A stretch of 64,000 nucleotides of DNA from contig NC_079884.1 in NCBI RefSeq assembly GCF_029227915.1, positions 20,646,001 to 20,710,000 of the forward strand. The letters run 5' to 3'. The position numbers and the translations under genes are program-made. This document shows positions 48,335-61,079 of this stretch, one piece after another (positions within the stretch are counted from its first letter, which is position 1; every line of letters starts with the position of its first letter). The notes beneath the pieces are model-generated. The model was not told where the DNA came from, searched no databases, and worked only from the letters and a program-made list of their open reading frames with translations. The stretch comes from Hydractinia symbiolongicarpus. Taxonomy: Eukaryota; Cnidaria; Hydrozoa; Anthoathecata; Hydractiniidae.

Positions 48335-48965
48335 GCACTTAGCCAGGTTTTAACAGAGTGTATCCTGTGTTGTTATGCAAAGTTGCAACATTTTTTTTGA
48401 AAAGGGTATTACGCCCAAACGCATTGACGACACAGTTTACCTGTACTAAGCGCTCAGTCCAATGTTACCGATGGACTGTTTCCTGTGTTTTTGTTTAACC
48501 GAAGTTGCGATAAAGTATTTTTTGAAAAAGGTATTATCTCTATATGGATGTGCGACATTGTTTGTCTGTACTAATCACTCAGCCCGGAGTAATATTTATT
48601 TTTTAAACGTTAACGGGAAAATTCTCCATAAATGAAAAAGTTTAACCGACTGTTTTTGCCATGACAGGGTAGCAACGAGTTGTAAACTGTGTTTATTATT
48701 TCAGTTAAAGTTGTGGAAACTTATTTTTTGAAAAATATATTACACAAAAAACACCAAATTTTTGTGCGTCTACTTCTTTGAAAAATATATTACACCGCAA
48801 ACACCATAATGTTGTGCGACTCAATGGATTTACGACATACTATACTAAAGCGCTCCACCTGAATGTTGTGGCACAGTTTACGGTTCTTATTAATCGCTCT
48901 TCCAGGCGTTTAACGCCGGGCAACACGGTTACCGGTGGTTTTACCCAATGTTTTGACTCTGGGTC
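48335..48965 (+). repeat. Degenerate tandem array (~120-150 bp units)
   Basis: The words TGTACTAA(G/T)C(G/A)CTCAG, CCTGTGTT, AAGTTG and TTTTTTGAAAA(A/G)GGTATTA recur in the same order at least three times. The array ends in a GC-rich stretch with GCCGGGCAACACGGTTACC and GGGTCCCCCAGCTAG. No coding potential was recognised. Confidence 0.6.
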
Positions 48966-50239
48966 CCCCAGCTAGTCTTAATATTATCGCATTTTGAATT
49001 TAGTTTCTTTTTCTAATTCTAAACTGATGAACGTAGTCTTAAATTTTTGTTTCTTTCGCCTGCTTTTACTTCTTTTTCTTTTTTTGTTTTTAAACTTGTA
49101 GGATCGAACTTTATGGTCAAATTGTAGATATCGTAAACGTGTTTAGTCATGTCGCAGGTATAAATAAAACATTTTCGAAATATAGCTACACCACAAGCAA
49201 TAATATTTTATAAATTAATATACTTAAACTTCTTCTTTTCTCTTACAAATGTTAAGTGTAGCGCAGTATTGTTAAAGTATTAATTTTTGCAGATTACTTT
49301 TTGTACATTTGGGGAGACCTTAATTCTGTTATAATTTTAAAACTTTAAAGATTCACGATGATTTGCGTTACGGTGGTGTATTGTTGAGAAAACATATTTC
49401 ATGAAGAAGGGAGTGACCACCAAAAAAAGGTGCTAATGCAGTTATTCTGTAGGGCTACATCCGGGGTCCGATGCGGGCCCTCGCTAACATTTCTAAAAAA
49501 AAAATATGAAACAAATAAAACAAAAAAAACAAAACAAATTTATGTTATTCATAAAAGTAAAACCTCAAAAAATCCAACCAATTTGTTTATTTAATTGGCA
49601 CCTGGCAAACGGCTCTGGAATAGGATTGGATCCTACTCTTTCGCCTGATCGCTGCGACCAGACGAAATGTTTCCACGAGCATTTGATTCTGAAGTCTGAT
49701 CGGCTTGCGTTTTTTTTGCCTTTTCGGGGGCTACTTAAACTTATAACCCTTGCTTTGTCCGCTAACAGTAACGCATTTGTTGTTCTAGCCTGTATCTCAC
49801 GCACTAAATGAAACATTTTGTAAATTCAAGATAATACCATAGGATAATACCTATTTATTTAAAATGACAGAACAAAATTGTAGAAATTTTGTACAAAACA
49901 GGCTACTAGCGAACCCGAAAGGCAAAGGGAACACATTACATACGAAGGAGAATCTGCAATTTTTTAGCCTGGAAGGGCTTTTCATTTCAACTTTTATTGA
50001 AGCAATAGGAGTTTTACCTTTAACGTGTGTTATACGATGTAAAAACACTCCTCCCTCTTCTTAAGCAATGTCCGCAAAGCAATGATTTCGTTATTCATTA
50101 TTGTTTTGTGCTTAAACTGTGAGAGAAAGATATCACAAGACTGTTAATTTGACATGTAAAATCAATCTCATCCCCATGACACTTCTACGCCTATAATATG
50201 ATGATATGAAAGCTCTGTAGTATCGAAAAGTCGTCTGGT

Positions 50240-51560
50240 GAACATATCACAGACGGAATAACACTGGGTTCAACTAGACGCAAAATGGTATTTCATGACC
50301 GTTTGCATAAAGTTGCGAAACGGTTTCTGGAAATATGTTTTAAATCGGAAACAATTGTAAGAAAATGATGGAATGGACATCTGAAGAGAGCTTTATTTTT
50401 ATTTTAACTTATCGTTTTAATTTATTTTAAAAAAAATAGCTTCAGCTTAAATTCACAACTGCAGCTTGTAACTTTACCTACAGTAAAAGCTTAAGTCAAG
50501 AACTGTCTAACGATACTTGAGGTAAAAAAACATAAAATTAGCTACTTTCGAATTTTTAATTTTGCTTGTTCCATTTATATTGTGCGTATAAGTTAGTGCG
50601 TTATCGCATCTCTTGCGTACAAGACAAAGAGTCAACGTAGTTTGTAGAAGCACCATAGTTAAGTCCGTTTATATTTCCTGATCGTAATATATTATGCTTC
50701 ATATCCAAAAACTTTTACTTCTTTGATCGACATAGTATACATATGATATTTACATGGAAGTCTTGTGATGTAACCATCGACAAAAATGTAGCAAGACGCT
50801 AGAATGACGGATATGATCCTAAAAAACGGATATTTTATGCAAGTTTCAGATATTTTAAAATGAAATGTTTAAATCTTTATTACCCTTATCGATAGCTTTA
50901 GTCTGTTCGAAGTCACTACTTAGTGGCAAAGGTGCACTAATTAGCGAAAGCTCTGTACGGTGGACAAAAATCTAAGGACCGTATCAAATATTTTTGGCAA
51001 TTTACATCAGTTTAGAATATATACATGTTTTGCATATACTTTTTAGAACACACACGTTATGAATTCTTTTATTGCAAGTAACCTATTTGCGTTATGACAA
51101 TTCTGTCACTAGTCTACTTTCCAATCCTGTTCCGCCTTTCCTCTTTCCTCCCTCTCTTGTAAACCTGTCTTTTAGATTGAAACGTAATCTCGTGGCAGAA
51201 ATAATAGAGCAAATATATAGACAAATAAAATAAAACGAAACAACGTCAAGAGAGACAAAGGGAGTCATAACTAAATAACTAAATATCGTAAAACGGAGCA
51301 AGATCTGAAAAAGAAACAAAATGTAGTTATGTACAACGGACGACGGCCAAACCGGTGGATTTTCTTAATAATATTTTAGTCGCAGCAGAATGTTACGGTG
51401 CGATACGTAAAATTCCTTAAATAGGAATTTAATTATATTTCTATGAAACACATTGAAAATTAGTCATTTGGGGTTGGGTTGGAAATTAAGATTACATGTA
51501 AAATATAACAGACCAATTGGTTAAATACTTTTCTCGTGTCAATAAAATACAAAAAAAGTG
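50240..51560 (-). pseudogene. Decayed copy 1 of the PAN/fucolectin locus (internal deletion)
   Basis: Flank, terminal and first-exon sequence match the intact locus at 53240-55560 in the same order. At about 50744 the last codons of the lectin exon (minus-strand EVYGYEA-like, near 50690-50740) run directly into the start of the PAN exon (signal-like region near 50745-50820), so ~1.1 kb holding most of the coding sequence is missing. It is a non-functional remnant. Confidence 0.75.
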
Positions 51561-51849
51561 GGATGAGCGTAGGGGGAAGATTAGAAACAATTATCAGGTA
51601 CTCTATAAAAAGAAATGTATTACAAATTCTCTTTCTCATGTAATTCCAACTAACAAAAAATTAAATTGAAAATATCCAACGTTTTATCCCCATCTTTTAC
51701 GAATATTGGTCATTCGAAAAAAAATGTCTCCCAGAATTTTGGTTTTATGTACCACCGTCATTAAATCTGTCCGACATCTCCACTCTGCCTTCTGTGTCAG
51801 ATCAAATAATTTCGCATTGTTTTAAAGGTCCTTCTTTTTCATATTAAAG

Positions 51850-52135
51850 TTTTAGGTTTTGGCTATCACAAGAACAAATTATTTCACCGGATAACTATGA
51901 TTTGGGGGAAGAAAGTATATCATTCGTAGTAACTAATTCTAATTCTCAAACTGTCGGTATCGTTAAAATTATTGATTGTAAAAGATTTGGTTCCATTGAA
52001 CTGCAGAGACTTACGAAGTATGTACTGAGATTTATAGCACGGTTGAAACGTGTCAATTTTGAGACTGTAGAATTAACAGTGCCTAAAATGAAAAAGCACA
52101 AAAACTTTGGCTATTATAAGTTTATTTTAAACTAA
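51850..52135 (+). pseudogene. BEL/Pao retrotransposon pol fragment (RNase H to integrase linker)
   Basis: The open frame contains FWLSQEQIISPDNYDLGE, then VKIIDCKRFGS and LQRLTKYVLRFIARLK. The last two resemble the linker ahead of integrase in BEL/Pao polyproteins, where an Ile-Asp/Asn-Cys-x-(Arg/Lys)-(Phe/Tyr)-x-Ser stretch precedes a valine-leucine-arginine-phenylalanine helix. No reverse transcriptase, integrase or LTR was recognised nearby. The family is recalled from memory. Confidence 0.55.
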
Positions 52136-52314
52136 AAAATTGCAGTGGTTTGTTGAGAGTACGTAGTTTTGTTGCACAATGCGACTTTTTACAAAGCAAA
52201 TTTTTTTTAATGAACACGGTATGTCACAGTAGAGTTTCTGCTACATTAAATCATCTTTGTTCGCGTTTGTGGTTTAAACGAGGATGGCAAACAATTAAAT
52301 AATTTTTAGAGATA

Positions 52315-52555
52315 TGCTCGTAGTTTCTGCGCATAAAATAGTCACTCCGCCTTCAACTTTTAGGGCGAACTTCTGGAGAATTTACTGATTCGCATGTTTG
52401 GATTTGAACACACTGATCATAACCTTAACAAAATTGTTTTTGGACTAAGCGATAGAATATTTACAGAACATTAAATCTTTTCTTTCCTAATTTGGCTGAA
52501 TTTTATCACACCAATCTAAAAATGTACCATACTAAGTTTCAAGTCATTATTTCAA
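52315..52555 (+). repeat. Dispersed repeat, copy B
   Basis: Same-orientation relative of 47400-47645, diverged by point changes and small indels. Confidence 0.7.
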
Positions 52556-53719
52556 CTTTTATTGAAGCATGAATACATTCAATTTTTAAAACACTTACAA
52601 CAAACAGCCTCATAGGAAAAAAAATTGAAATTATTTTGCTAATTTAGACATGTTTACTGTCTCGCAGTGGAAAAAAGTCTATGGGCGATACAGTATTTAG
52701 TTGGAAAGCGTGGCACCCGTAAAAATAGGGTAAAACTAATATTTTAAATTTATAATACACTAAAACGTCTACCTAACCCTGTATATTTGAAATTCAAATT
52801 AAATGAAAGCTTAGCTAGGTATCTTGGCTAACAGCCACTTTACAGTAAGGAATCACAAAACCATCCAAAAGTTTTGTAGGTAGCTAAGCTACTTTTAATC
52901 ACAATATATAACGGACGTAGCTGTTTAGAATTTGCTAGTTGCATTTTTAACATGTTCGCACTTAAAATAATCCACGTGAGCAACAATTAGCGAATTGCAA
53001 CAGTTGACTCAACCAAACAACATAAGATCCGAAGTCATAAGTCCACTTTAGCTAAACGATGACGCAATGTGGATCTTTTTGAAGTTTCTGATAGTTAATA
53101 AAATTTATTTAATAACCTTTTGCTTTTTACATACTCCATATGATAAAATGTAAAAAAAAACGATTAGTTGTGATTATCGAATAAAATCCGAGTAATTCGA
53201 AGAAATTTGAAAAATCACGTGTGAAATAAAGTCAGAAACGTAATAACACTGGGTTTAACGTCGACGTCAAATGGTATTTCTTAAACGTTGCAAAAAGATT
53301 TTTGAAAATACGTTTTAAATGTCGAAAACATTGGGAAGAAAATGATGGGCTGAACAATTAAGCAGAGAAATGCAATTTTATGCGACTTTAAAAAAATGGT
53401 AGGTTATAAAAATAACATCTGTTATCTTGAATTTTTTTTGTGTCAATATATTTCTAAAAAACATCTACAGCTTAAATTCACAATTGCAGCTTGTAACTGT
53501 ACGTGCAGTAAAAGCTTGAGTCAACAACTGTCTAATGGTATTTGACGTAAAATTAGCTACTTTCAAATTTTTAGTTTTGTTTATTCGATTTTTATTGCGC
53601 GTATAAACTAGCGCGTTACTTCATCTTTTGTGTTAAATGATTGCGTAAAAAACAAAGAGTCAATGTACTTTGTAGAAGCTTCATAGTTAAGTACGTTTTT
53701 ATATTCCGATCGCAGCACA

Positions 53720-54965
53720 TTATGCTTCATATCCATAAACTTCTACTTCTCTGATCGCCAGAATTTGTGTATTTTGATATTTTCTGTAAGCCCCCACGTA
53801 TCTTGCTTCGCAAAATGTTTTATCGCTTTTACAGAAATGCGTCAACCCATTGGCATCACTTTCATATATTCTGCCAATACTTGGGTTATCTTTGAGTTCG
53901 CTAAACATACCAATTTTTAAGGCTACATAATTATTAATAGATTGTCGCCATACTTTAATATACAAAAGATGATGTGTACGTTTTAAATCGATTTTCAACC
54001 AATCAAGTGTTTTCGCTTGGGTTGACGCATAATGTAACCTTGTAGTGTCACCATCTATAGCGTATTTGCCAGGATAACCCGATTTCTTTGTTGATAAGGA
54101 TGCTTCCGCCTGTAGCGCCACGTTTTTCAGTGTGACTGTAAAAAAGGGCAAAAGAAAATAAATTATTCTGCATTTTAATACCCTAATTTCTGTCTGCAAG
54201 CTATATAAAATATCCAATTCACCACATTCGTATCCAACGCTGTTGCATGAGTCATCACATATCGTCTTCTCCTGGCATGGATTTAGACTTTTGCAAAATG
54301 GTCCTCTCTGTAAAGAATAAGAATTAAAGCGGGAATATTTTCCTTGCAAGAAAGAAGCAAAATTTGGAGTCCGCTAGCAGCCAGACCTTGGATTTCTTAG
54401 TAACGAAAACATAAACAGGTACAGAAAATGTTGGTAAAGGCTAGAAGGATAAGAGAGATCTATAATGCAGTGCTATTAAAGTTGTGCAGCTTTTATTATA
54501 ATATATGTACCCAAGGTTTTTTTACTGGCATTAAGTTTCCCACCGATAATAGCAATTAGTATATTTTCGTATCAATCAAAGTCCGCTCAACCTCGTCCGC
54601 TTAAAGAGAATTAAAGGAAATTGGGAAGTGAAATCCGAAGATACGATATTGCACTTACGTTTCTGTTTGTATTATTCGTTCGCATATAAATCGATCCATT
54701 TTTTGATGAAGTTGCTGCAACATCAGAAGATAGAAGATCGCATAGTTGAGTTGAGCCATGGTAATTACACGCTTTGCACAATGATTCTCCCACACAACCA
54801 ATCATACACTTGTCTCTAGTTATTGTTTTGATCGATTTAATAACATTTCCTGGGGAATACTTGTTATATTGGATGTCAGAGAAGTTACCATGATATTTAC
54901 ATGGAAGTCTTGTGATGTAACTATCCACTAAAATGTAGCAAGACGCTAGGATGATGGATATGAAC
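53720..54965 (-). CDS. Secreted PAN/apple + EGF-like + fucolectin-type (F5/8 C-like) protein
   Basis: Three minus-strand exons join in phase: 54659-54965, 54223-54307 and 53720-54135, giving ~268 aa; a small upstream exon with the initiator Met is missing. Exon 1 starts with a hydrophobic signal-like stretch (FISIILASCYILV), then a PAN/apple-type domain (CMIGCVGESLCKACNYHG, QLCDLL). Exon 2 is a short EGF-like piece (FCKSLNPCQEKTICDDSC). Exon 3 is a galactose-binding-like fold of the fucolectin class (NVALQAEASLS, YAIDGDTTRLHYAS, WLKIDLKR, LYIKVWRQS, REVEVYG). Such combinations are common in secreted cnidarian recognition or adhesion proteins, so sugar binding is a family-based guess. The canonical fucose-binding His/Arg set could not be confirmed. 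The region is duplicated twice in decayed form. Confidence 0.8.
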
Positions 54966-56560
54966 CTAAATAAACGAATATTTATGAAAGTTTTTGATAT
55001 TGTATGAATTTTATTATGCTTGAATTCAAATTTTCATTTCCATTATAATAATTTCAGCCGAAACGCTACTTCGTGCAAACAATGCACAAATTATTTATAT
55101 TCTTAATTAATTATATTCGAATAATAGAGATTCGGATTATAGAGAGTCAACTATAGAATAAATAAGGTATGTAAGACGGATGACAAAAATTAAATCCTAA
55201 AATATGACAAAAGTCAAACTGGTGGATTTTTATAATAATCTTTTCGTCGCAGCAACATATTATGGTGCGATACTTAAAACTCATTTAATAGGAATTCTAT
55301 ATTCTATGAAACACATCAAAAATTAGTAACTTCGGGTTGGGGTTGGAAATTAAGATTACAGGTACATTTAACAGACCAATGGGTTAAATACTTTTCTCGT
55401 GTCAAAATTAATAAAAAAGAGGGATAAGCGTTGGGGGTGGTTATTAGGTACTCTAAAGTATATACAAAGAAATTTATTACAAATTCTCTTTTTCATATAA
55501 TTTCAACTAATAAAAAGTTAAACTGAAAATATCCAACGTTTTATCCTGATTTTTTTAAGGATATTGTTCGTTAATTCACTATGTATGTATGTACTATGTA
55601 TGCATGTAGGTATATTTCGCATAAAAAAGGTATAGTTACAAAATTTCCAGAGACTTATATAATGTACGTAACGTTATAATACATATATACATATATAATA
55701 TACGTAACATGTGCATACAATACTACGGATTAATTGCAACTTTCCTTTCGCAGACAACAAAAGTAGTCTTATCATCAAGAACCTGTTATTTCTACGCAAA
55801 GCGTAGTTCTGCGGTGCCTGTTTGTGAGAAGGTAGCTATTTACTATTTAACGTTACAAACAAGTTTATTAACAACAAATATATCCTAATCAATATAGCTA
55901 TGTATAAATAACAAAAGTATAATGAAATTGAAAAAATGAGAATGAAATTAAAACAAGAAGCCCTGGGGGCTCTAAGAATTTCCGCTCGCTACCAAAATAT
56001 TTGATGAAAACCGGCTAATTCGTTGTGTTATTGTGCTAAACATATGAGGAGGTTTGGTGCATGAACCTCTGAAGATAAAGCACACAAGTGACATTATATC
56101 TTACAACAAACGCAAACAAAACGAAACGTGTCATAATAAACTCACATTTTAAAATAAATTGCTAACAAAAAATACAGCCTATCATTCATGGTTGAAAGTC
56201 TTGCGATTGAAACGTTTATGGTCTTAAACGGCATTTAGTTGACAAAAAATCAAAATTTTGCTGTGACCATCATCTTCAGCATACTTTTTTTATTAACTGT
56301 GCCAAATTTTGTCGAAAACAAATACTAATTTTGTCCTGAAACGTCATTTAGATGAGTTCCCAGTAGTTAGGGAGCTTGGGTACGAAGTTTACATCTGTGA
56401 CGCAGGATCGTGTAATCCCAGGGTTGATTTTTTCTCAAAAAATGCTCCAAAAGAAAAAAACGACGGTTTTAAAGAATTTCCTACGCCTTCGGGCGCAGAA
56501 TTTAATTAAAGAAAAAGAATTCAAATTAGAAGATGACGTTTTGCTCTCAAATTCAAATAA
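54966..56560. other. Non-coding flank of lectin gene
   Basis: No gene was recognised. The missing first exon of the lectin gene may lie at the left. TATG/TGTA-rich microsatellite sequence occurs near 55575-55720. The short plus-strand frames near 56309-56711 lie across the 3' end of the LINE and are not recognisable. Confidence 0.5.
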
Positions 56561-56576
56561 AGGTAGATTTTTCAAT

Positions 56577-57835
56577 TTACATCGAAATATGTTCTCCGAA
56601 GTAGATTGTTGTGTATTTGTTATAAGAAATATGAAAGTTGTTAGTAAATACTTCAGGTGTGTTATTATTTCTTGCTTTGTACATGAAACAAAGCGTTTGA
56701 AAGTTGTTTAGTTGAAATACATTCAAGGCTTTCATTGACTGAAGTAATGGTCTGGAATGAGTCAGCCTATCTTTAAAAGTGATTATTCTTGCAGCATGTT
56801 TTTGATGAAGGTAAAGTGACTGTATTTTAGTTTTATTAGGGCTACCCCAAACTATGTTAGCGTAATTAATATGACTATGTATAAAAGAGTAATACAATTG
56901 TATAAGAGATTTGTAAAGGATACCAATAGATTTTGAAACTTTTAAATTTACCATAGATATGTGTTGGTGCCACTTTAAATTTTCATCAAGTACCACACCA
57001 AAGAATTTCGTGGATATCTCCTGTGAAATTTGATTTCCTTCTATTTCTAGTTTAGGTAGGGCAATAGGCAAGTCCTTTCTTCTTTGTGGTGTGCGGAATA
57101 ATGTATACTTTGTTTTTTTTTATTCAGTGATAGTTTATTAGCAGAGAACCAGGTCGATAATTTGTTTAACTCGGTATTTGCAGTTTTATAAAGAGTATTA
57201 ATACATCTAACCATGGGAGTAAATCAAATTAGTGTCATCTGCAAACATAATAGAATTTAGGATTTCAGAACAATTGCTTAGATCATTAACGTATATTAAA
57301 AATAAGAGTGGCCCAAGAATTGAACCTTGTGAATCACCACATTTATTTGTTAGCTTATTAGTTTTTTTTGTCACTGCCAATATCTATGAGTTCGTTCACT
57401 CAGATAACTTTTAAACCATTTTAATGTTACCCCACTTATTCCATACGCATTCAGTTTACCTAATAATATGTTGTGATCAACAGTATCAAAAGCCTTAGAT
57501 AAGTCAATAAAAATACCCAAAGTAAATTTTCCATCACTAAAAGATTGATGAATGTCCTCCACAAGTTGCATTATCGCATGTTCTGTGGAGTGTCTGTTTC
57601 TAAATCCAAATTGTTTCTTACAAAAGATAGAATTCTCGATGAAGAAGCGAAAAACTCTGTTGTGCATAATTTTTTCAAGAATCTTTGAGAATACGGGTAG
57701 AATGGAAATAGGCTTGTAGTTTGACATCGTTTCTGAATAACCTGATTTAAATATTAGAATCACTTTTGCTTGTTTTAGTTCGTCAGGAATATTCCTTGTG
57801 GTATTGATTTTTTTAAAACATTTTAAAAGTAGAAG
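56577..57835 (-). pseudogene. 5'-truncated non-LTR retrotransposon (LINE), reverse transcriptase remnant
   Basis: The minus-strand frames carry reverse-transcriptase landmarks in order: [48 protein letters not shown], and the catalytic FADD box at 57234-57245. After these comes the thumb/C-terminal region (57071-56577: FFGVVLDENLKWHQHI, YANIVWGSP). These are in at least three frames separated by indels and a stop near 57371, so the copy is dead. No endonuclease domain is present; similarity ends near 57835, as in a typical 5' truncation. The clade looks CR1/Jockey-like. Confidence 0.85.
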
Positions 57836-58156
57836 TGCAAAATATTAGTCACTGAGGCAAAGGTTGATACCTTTCTAAAGACTTTTTAAATCTAACTAAA
57901 ATTTAACTTAATTTCAACAGAAGAGCATGTATGCAAGAACCTATAGAGAAATTATAAAAAACCCAATCAAGTTTTAGTGTCATTGAGATTGTTATCTTTA
58001 AGATTTTTGTTTTTAAACGCCTTGGTTGAAAATTTACACTACTACGTACCTTCGCATCATGTTTTCGTTTTTGTTTTCAACAAAAATTTTCTTGAATATA
58101 TTTCTTATTAATTTAACATTTTAATATCATAAATATTGGTGTCCTGTAGGACAGAG

Positions 58157-58615
58157 TATTATTGTTTAGAAACTAGCTTTGATTCATTCTTTTGAAAAAT
58201 ATATTTAATTCATGTGTTGTTGATATGGCAAAAACAGTCAAAACTCAATAGTCAATTAATATGAAGCCATTTATGCAATCTTTTCGTTTAACCATAATCT
58301 GTCCGGGGGTTATTGTTTAAAAACTAGCTTTGATTCATTCTTTTGAAAAACATATTTAATTCATATGTTGTTGATATGGCAAAAACAGTCAAAACTCAAT
58401 AGTCAATTAATATGAAGCCATTTATACAATCTTTTCGTTTAACCATAATCTGTCCGGGGGTTATTGTTTAAAAACTAGCTTTGATTCATTCTTTTGAAAA
58501 ACATATTTAATTCATATGTTGTTGATATGGCAAAAACAGTCAAAACTCAATGGTCAATTAATATAAAGCCATTGATACGATATTTTATATTATTTTCGTT
58601 TAACCATATTCGGTA
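58157..58615 (+). repeat. Three-copy tandem repeat, 151-bp period
   Basis: ATTGTTTA(A/G)AAACTAGCTT starts units at 58161, 58312 and 58463, exactly 151 bp apart. Copies 1 and 2 are nearly identical over their full length. Copy 3 diverges after its ATTAATAT segment and carries a small insertion. Each unit ends near AACCATAATCTGTCCGGGGG. Confidence 0.95.
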
Positions 58616-60108
58616 CCGGGGTTCTCGAACATAACTTCATAACTTTTGATAACCTTTTTTAAATTGAATCAGCATGACACACTTATAGTACGTCATAAAA
58701 AGAACCAAATAGCAGCAAACATTTTTTGCTTATGTTAGTTCTTTTTCTGTGACGTCATCGGAAACTTGAAATTTATCAAAAATGAAACAATCTGCCTAAA
58801 ATTTACTTACTTTAGTTCTAATGCAAATTTTCACGTTTTGTTTAAAGCTTCGTACAACTAAATGAAGCTATTTAACATATTTTCTGGTTCTTACGAAGTT
58901 CGCATGAAAAAACACTAAAAGGTGCCTGAGAATCTGGTTTTTCAAATTTTCTGGTAAAATCAAAAAAATGAGGAAATCGGATTCATCTCGTGACACCTTG
59001 GTGAAATAGAGTTGTGTTGTAAGTTTCAAGTTTAAACCTAACGAAATTTATTATATTTCCCCCATTATAAAGATTTCATAGTGATTTAAAAAAAATGTTT
59101 TTATAATCTTCCGTTTGTAAGGACTCTTGGAAATTTTTGGAGTAGTTTCAAGTAATACTCAATTTCTAGGATTCTGTATTGGACGCAAAAATATGATAAA
59201 TATAATACATATGAAAACTCAGTAAGAATCATAACCATATAGATTAAAAAAAGATATTAAAAAAACCAAAAATTTGTTGTGTTACCATGCTTACTAGGCG
59301 GAACTAGTCGAAGTTCAAGCAAGCATTATAAATAAAAAACATAAATAAAGAAGACATATCGGACAATTAAGTGGATGTTTCCACAGGCCATATATTTAGG
59401 TTTATACACCAATACTCCAGATCCGCGTGTGTGTTCTGCATGTGTTCGAGCTGTAAAATATTTTTTTCGAATTTAGATGATGCTGTGGGAGTACTTGTTG
59501 GAAAGGAGGTTAACACCTAGTAAAGGGTCGTAACGTCACTACAGCGCCCAACGCATCAATTAAATAGCTGGCTATCTGTACCCAAGTACTGTTTTTACTT
59601 TATAAATATCTGTGGTAGAATATAATCAAGACATTGCCAGAACTTACCAAAGATATTGCTAGGTGCATTTTAACCTTTAATCCTCTTTGATACTGTCAAA
59701 TAAGTCCCGAAATATTTTTAGTAAGTTTCATGACTCGCCTTTTTCTAGGTGAAAACAACTACCGCTATTTCAAACATTAATTTTTTTTACAGGACTTCAT
59801 TACGTATAAAAGAAATAAAAATACAATTTTTATGAATTTTTGCAACTAATCAAGGAACAAATTCCAGAATTTACAATTAAGATAGTATAATTGGGGGTAT
59901 GTTCTTGAGTTTGTGAAAAAATATCAAGAATTTTTTTTTTAATTTTCTTTTTGTAAGAATCCATTTAATAGTGGGAAGGGCTTAACATAAAACAATCTGA
60001 AACAATCCATTTGAAAGAGAGGTGAACAAAAACTACTTTGTGGCAGACAGAAAATAAATTTTAAGCAAGAGAAAAAAAATATAGATTTCTAAATTCTAAA
60101 ATTAACTG

Positions 60109-60172
60109 AGGGTTGTCACTATCCAGGGTTGTCACTATCTAGGGTTGTCACTATCCAGGGTTGTCACTATCC
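60109..60172 (+). repeat. Minisatellite, 16 bp x 4
   Basis: AGGGTTGTCACTATCC is repeated four times head to tail with one C-to-T change. Confidence 0.95.
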
Positions 60173-60584
60173 AGTGGCAGCAATTCTTTCTACCGAAGAA
60201 TAATAACAGCATTTAATTCAGTAACGAATAAATAACAGAAACTTTTTACTGCAAATACAATATTTTGTCTAAAAAGGGTTTTCGCTTGTTAACCTTGAGG
60301 ACCCTGTCCCCCGCTCAGCGACCCTTTCTATATTGATATTTCTTATCGAATCTTATTCATCGGAAAGAGAAAATCAGTTAAAATTAAGGAAAAAGATAAA
60401 AAAAGTGAAATTATTAAAAAATAAATGAAGAGAAAAGGGAGAGGGAATTAGAAAGTACCCTTATTCGCAATGAAACCCTTAATGAGATACCTACAAAAAT
60501 TGACACTTGTCTCGATGATTCAAAACAAGTAGAAAAATTATATAACCTGTCTAATTAACTCCTTGAGAGAGATTCAACAATACT

Positions 60585-60930
60585 AATTAAACTTCCTGGA
60601 TTGAAAATTGATAAGTTCGACAACGAAATAACAAAATGGCAATTATTTTGGGATCATATTGGGTCTTAGATACATTTAAACGAAGATTTTGGTGACATAA
60701 GAAAGTTCAGCTATTTGCATCCCTTTCTCTAAATAAAGCTAAAAACGTCATTTCAGGATTATCACTTACGTCAAGAAACTATAAAACAGCCGAAACTCTT
60801 TTGAAAAAAAATTTATTAATTCAGGAAGTCGAGGTTAAAGAGCGTTCATTTGCTGTCGGTGCTTCTTTTGGAAAATTAGACGAAGACGATTCAGCATTGT
60901 TTTTGCGTAACAAAAAGTAATATATGTCCA
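60585..60930 (+). pseudogene. BEL/Pao gag-type remnant (DUF1759-like)
   Basis: The broken frames contain LPGLKIDKFDNEITKWQLFW, then IRKFSYLHPFL, and after a frameshift NVISGLSLTSRNYKTAETLL. This is the order seen in the DUF1759 gag segment of BEL/Pao retrotransposons (Leu-Pro-x-Leu...Phe-Asp/Gly...Trp-x-x-Phe-Trp; then Lys-Phe-x-Tyr-Leu). An in-frame stop after the Trp-rich motif and a later shift show decay. Confidence 0.75.
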
Positions 60931-61079
60931 TTTTGTAACAAATCTAAACCCATCTTACAAGTGTCTAAAAATTACTAACCCTATCACTCAGAAGGAAATC
61001 GTAAAAATAAGACTGTTGTGTTTTATATTTAAAATAAAACGGACATGAGACTAAATAATGTGATCTTGCGATTTTGAAA

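Larger units (their letters stand above)
46412..53719. other. Repeat-rich intergenic region
   Basis: No intact gene. It holds a dispersed repeat pair (47400-47645 and 52315-52555), a degenerate tandem array (48335-48965), a decayed copy of the lectin locus (50240-51560) and a BEL/Pao pol fragment (51850-52135). The ORFs near 49565-50060 on both strands are not recognisable and look like non-coding frames. Confidence 0.6.

Noticed and set aside
49565-50064. 65-101 aa ORFs on both strands in a less AT-rich patch
   Set aside because: No similarity recognised, mutually overlapping frames, no splice context.
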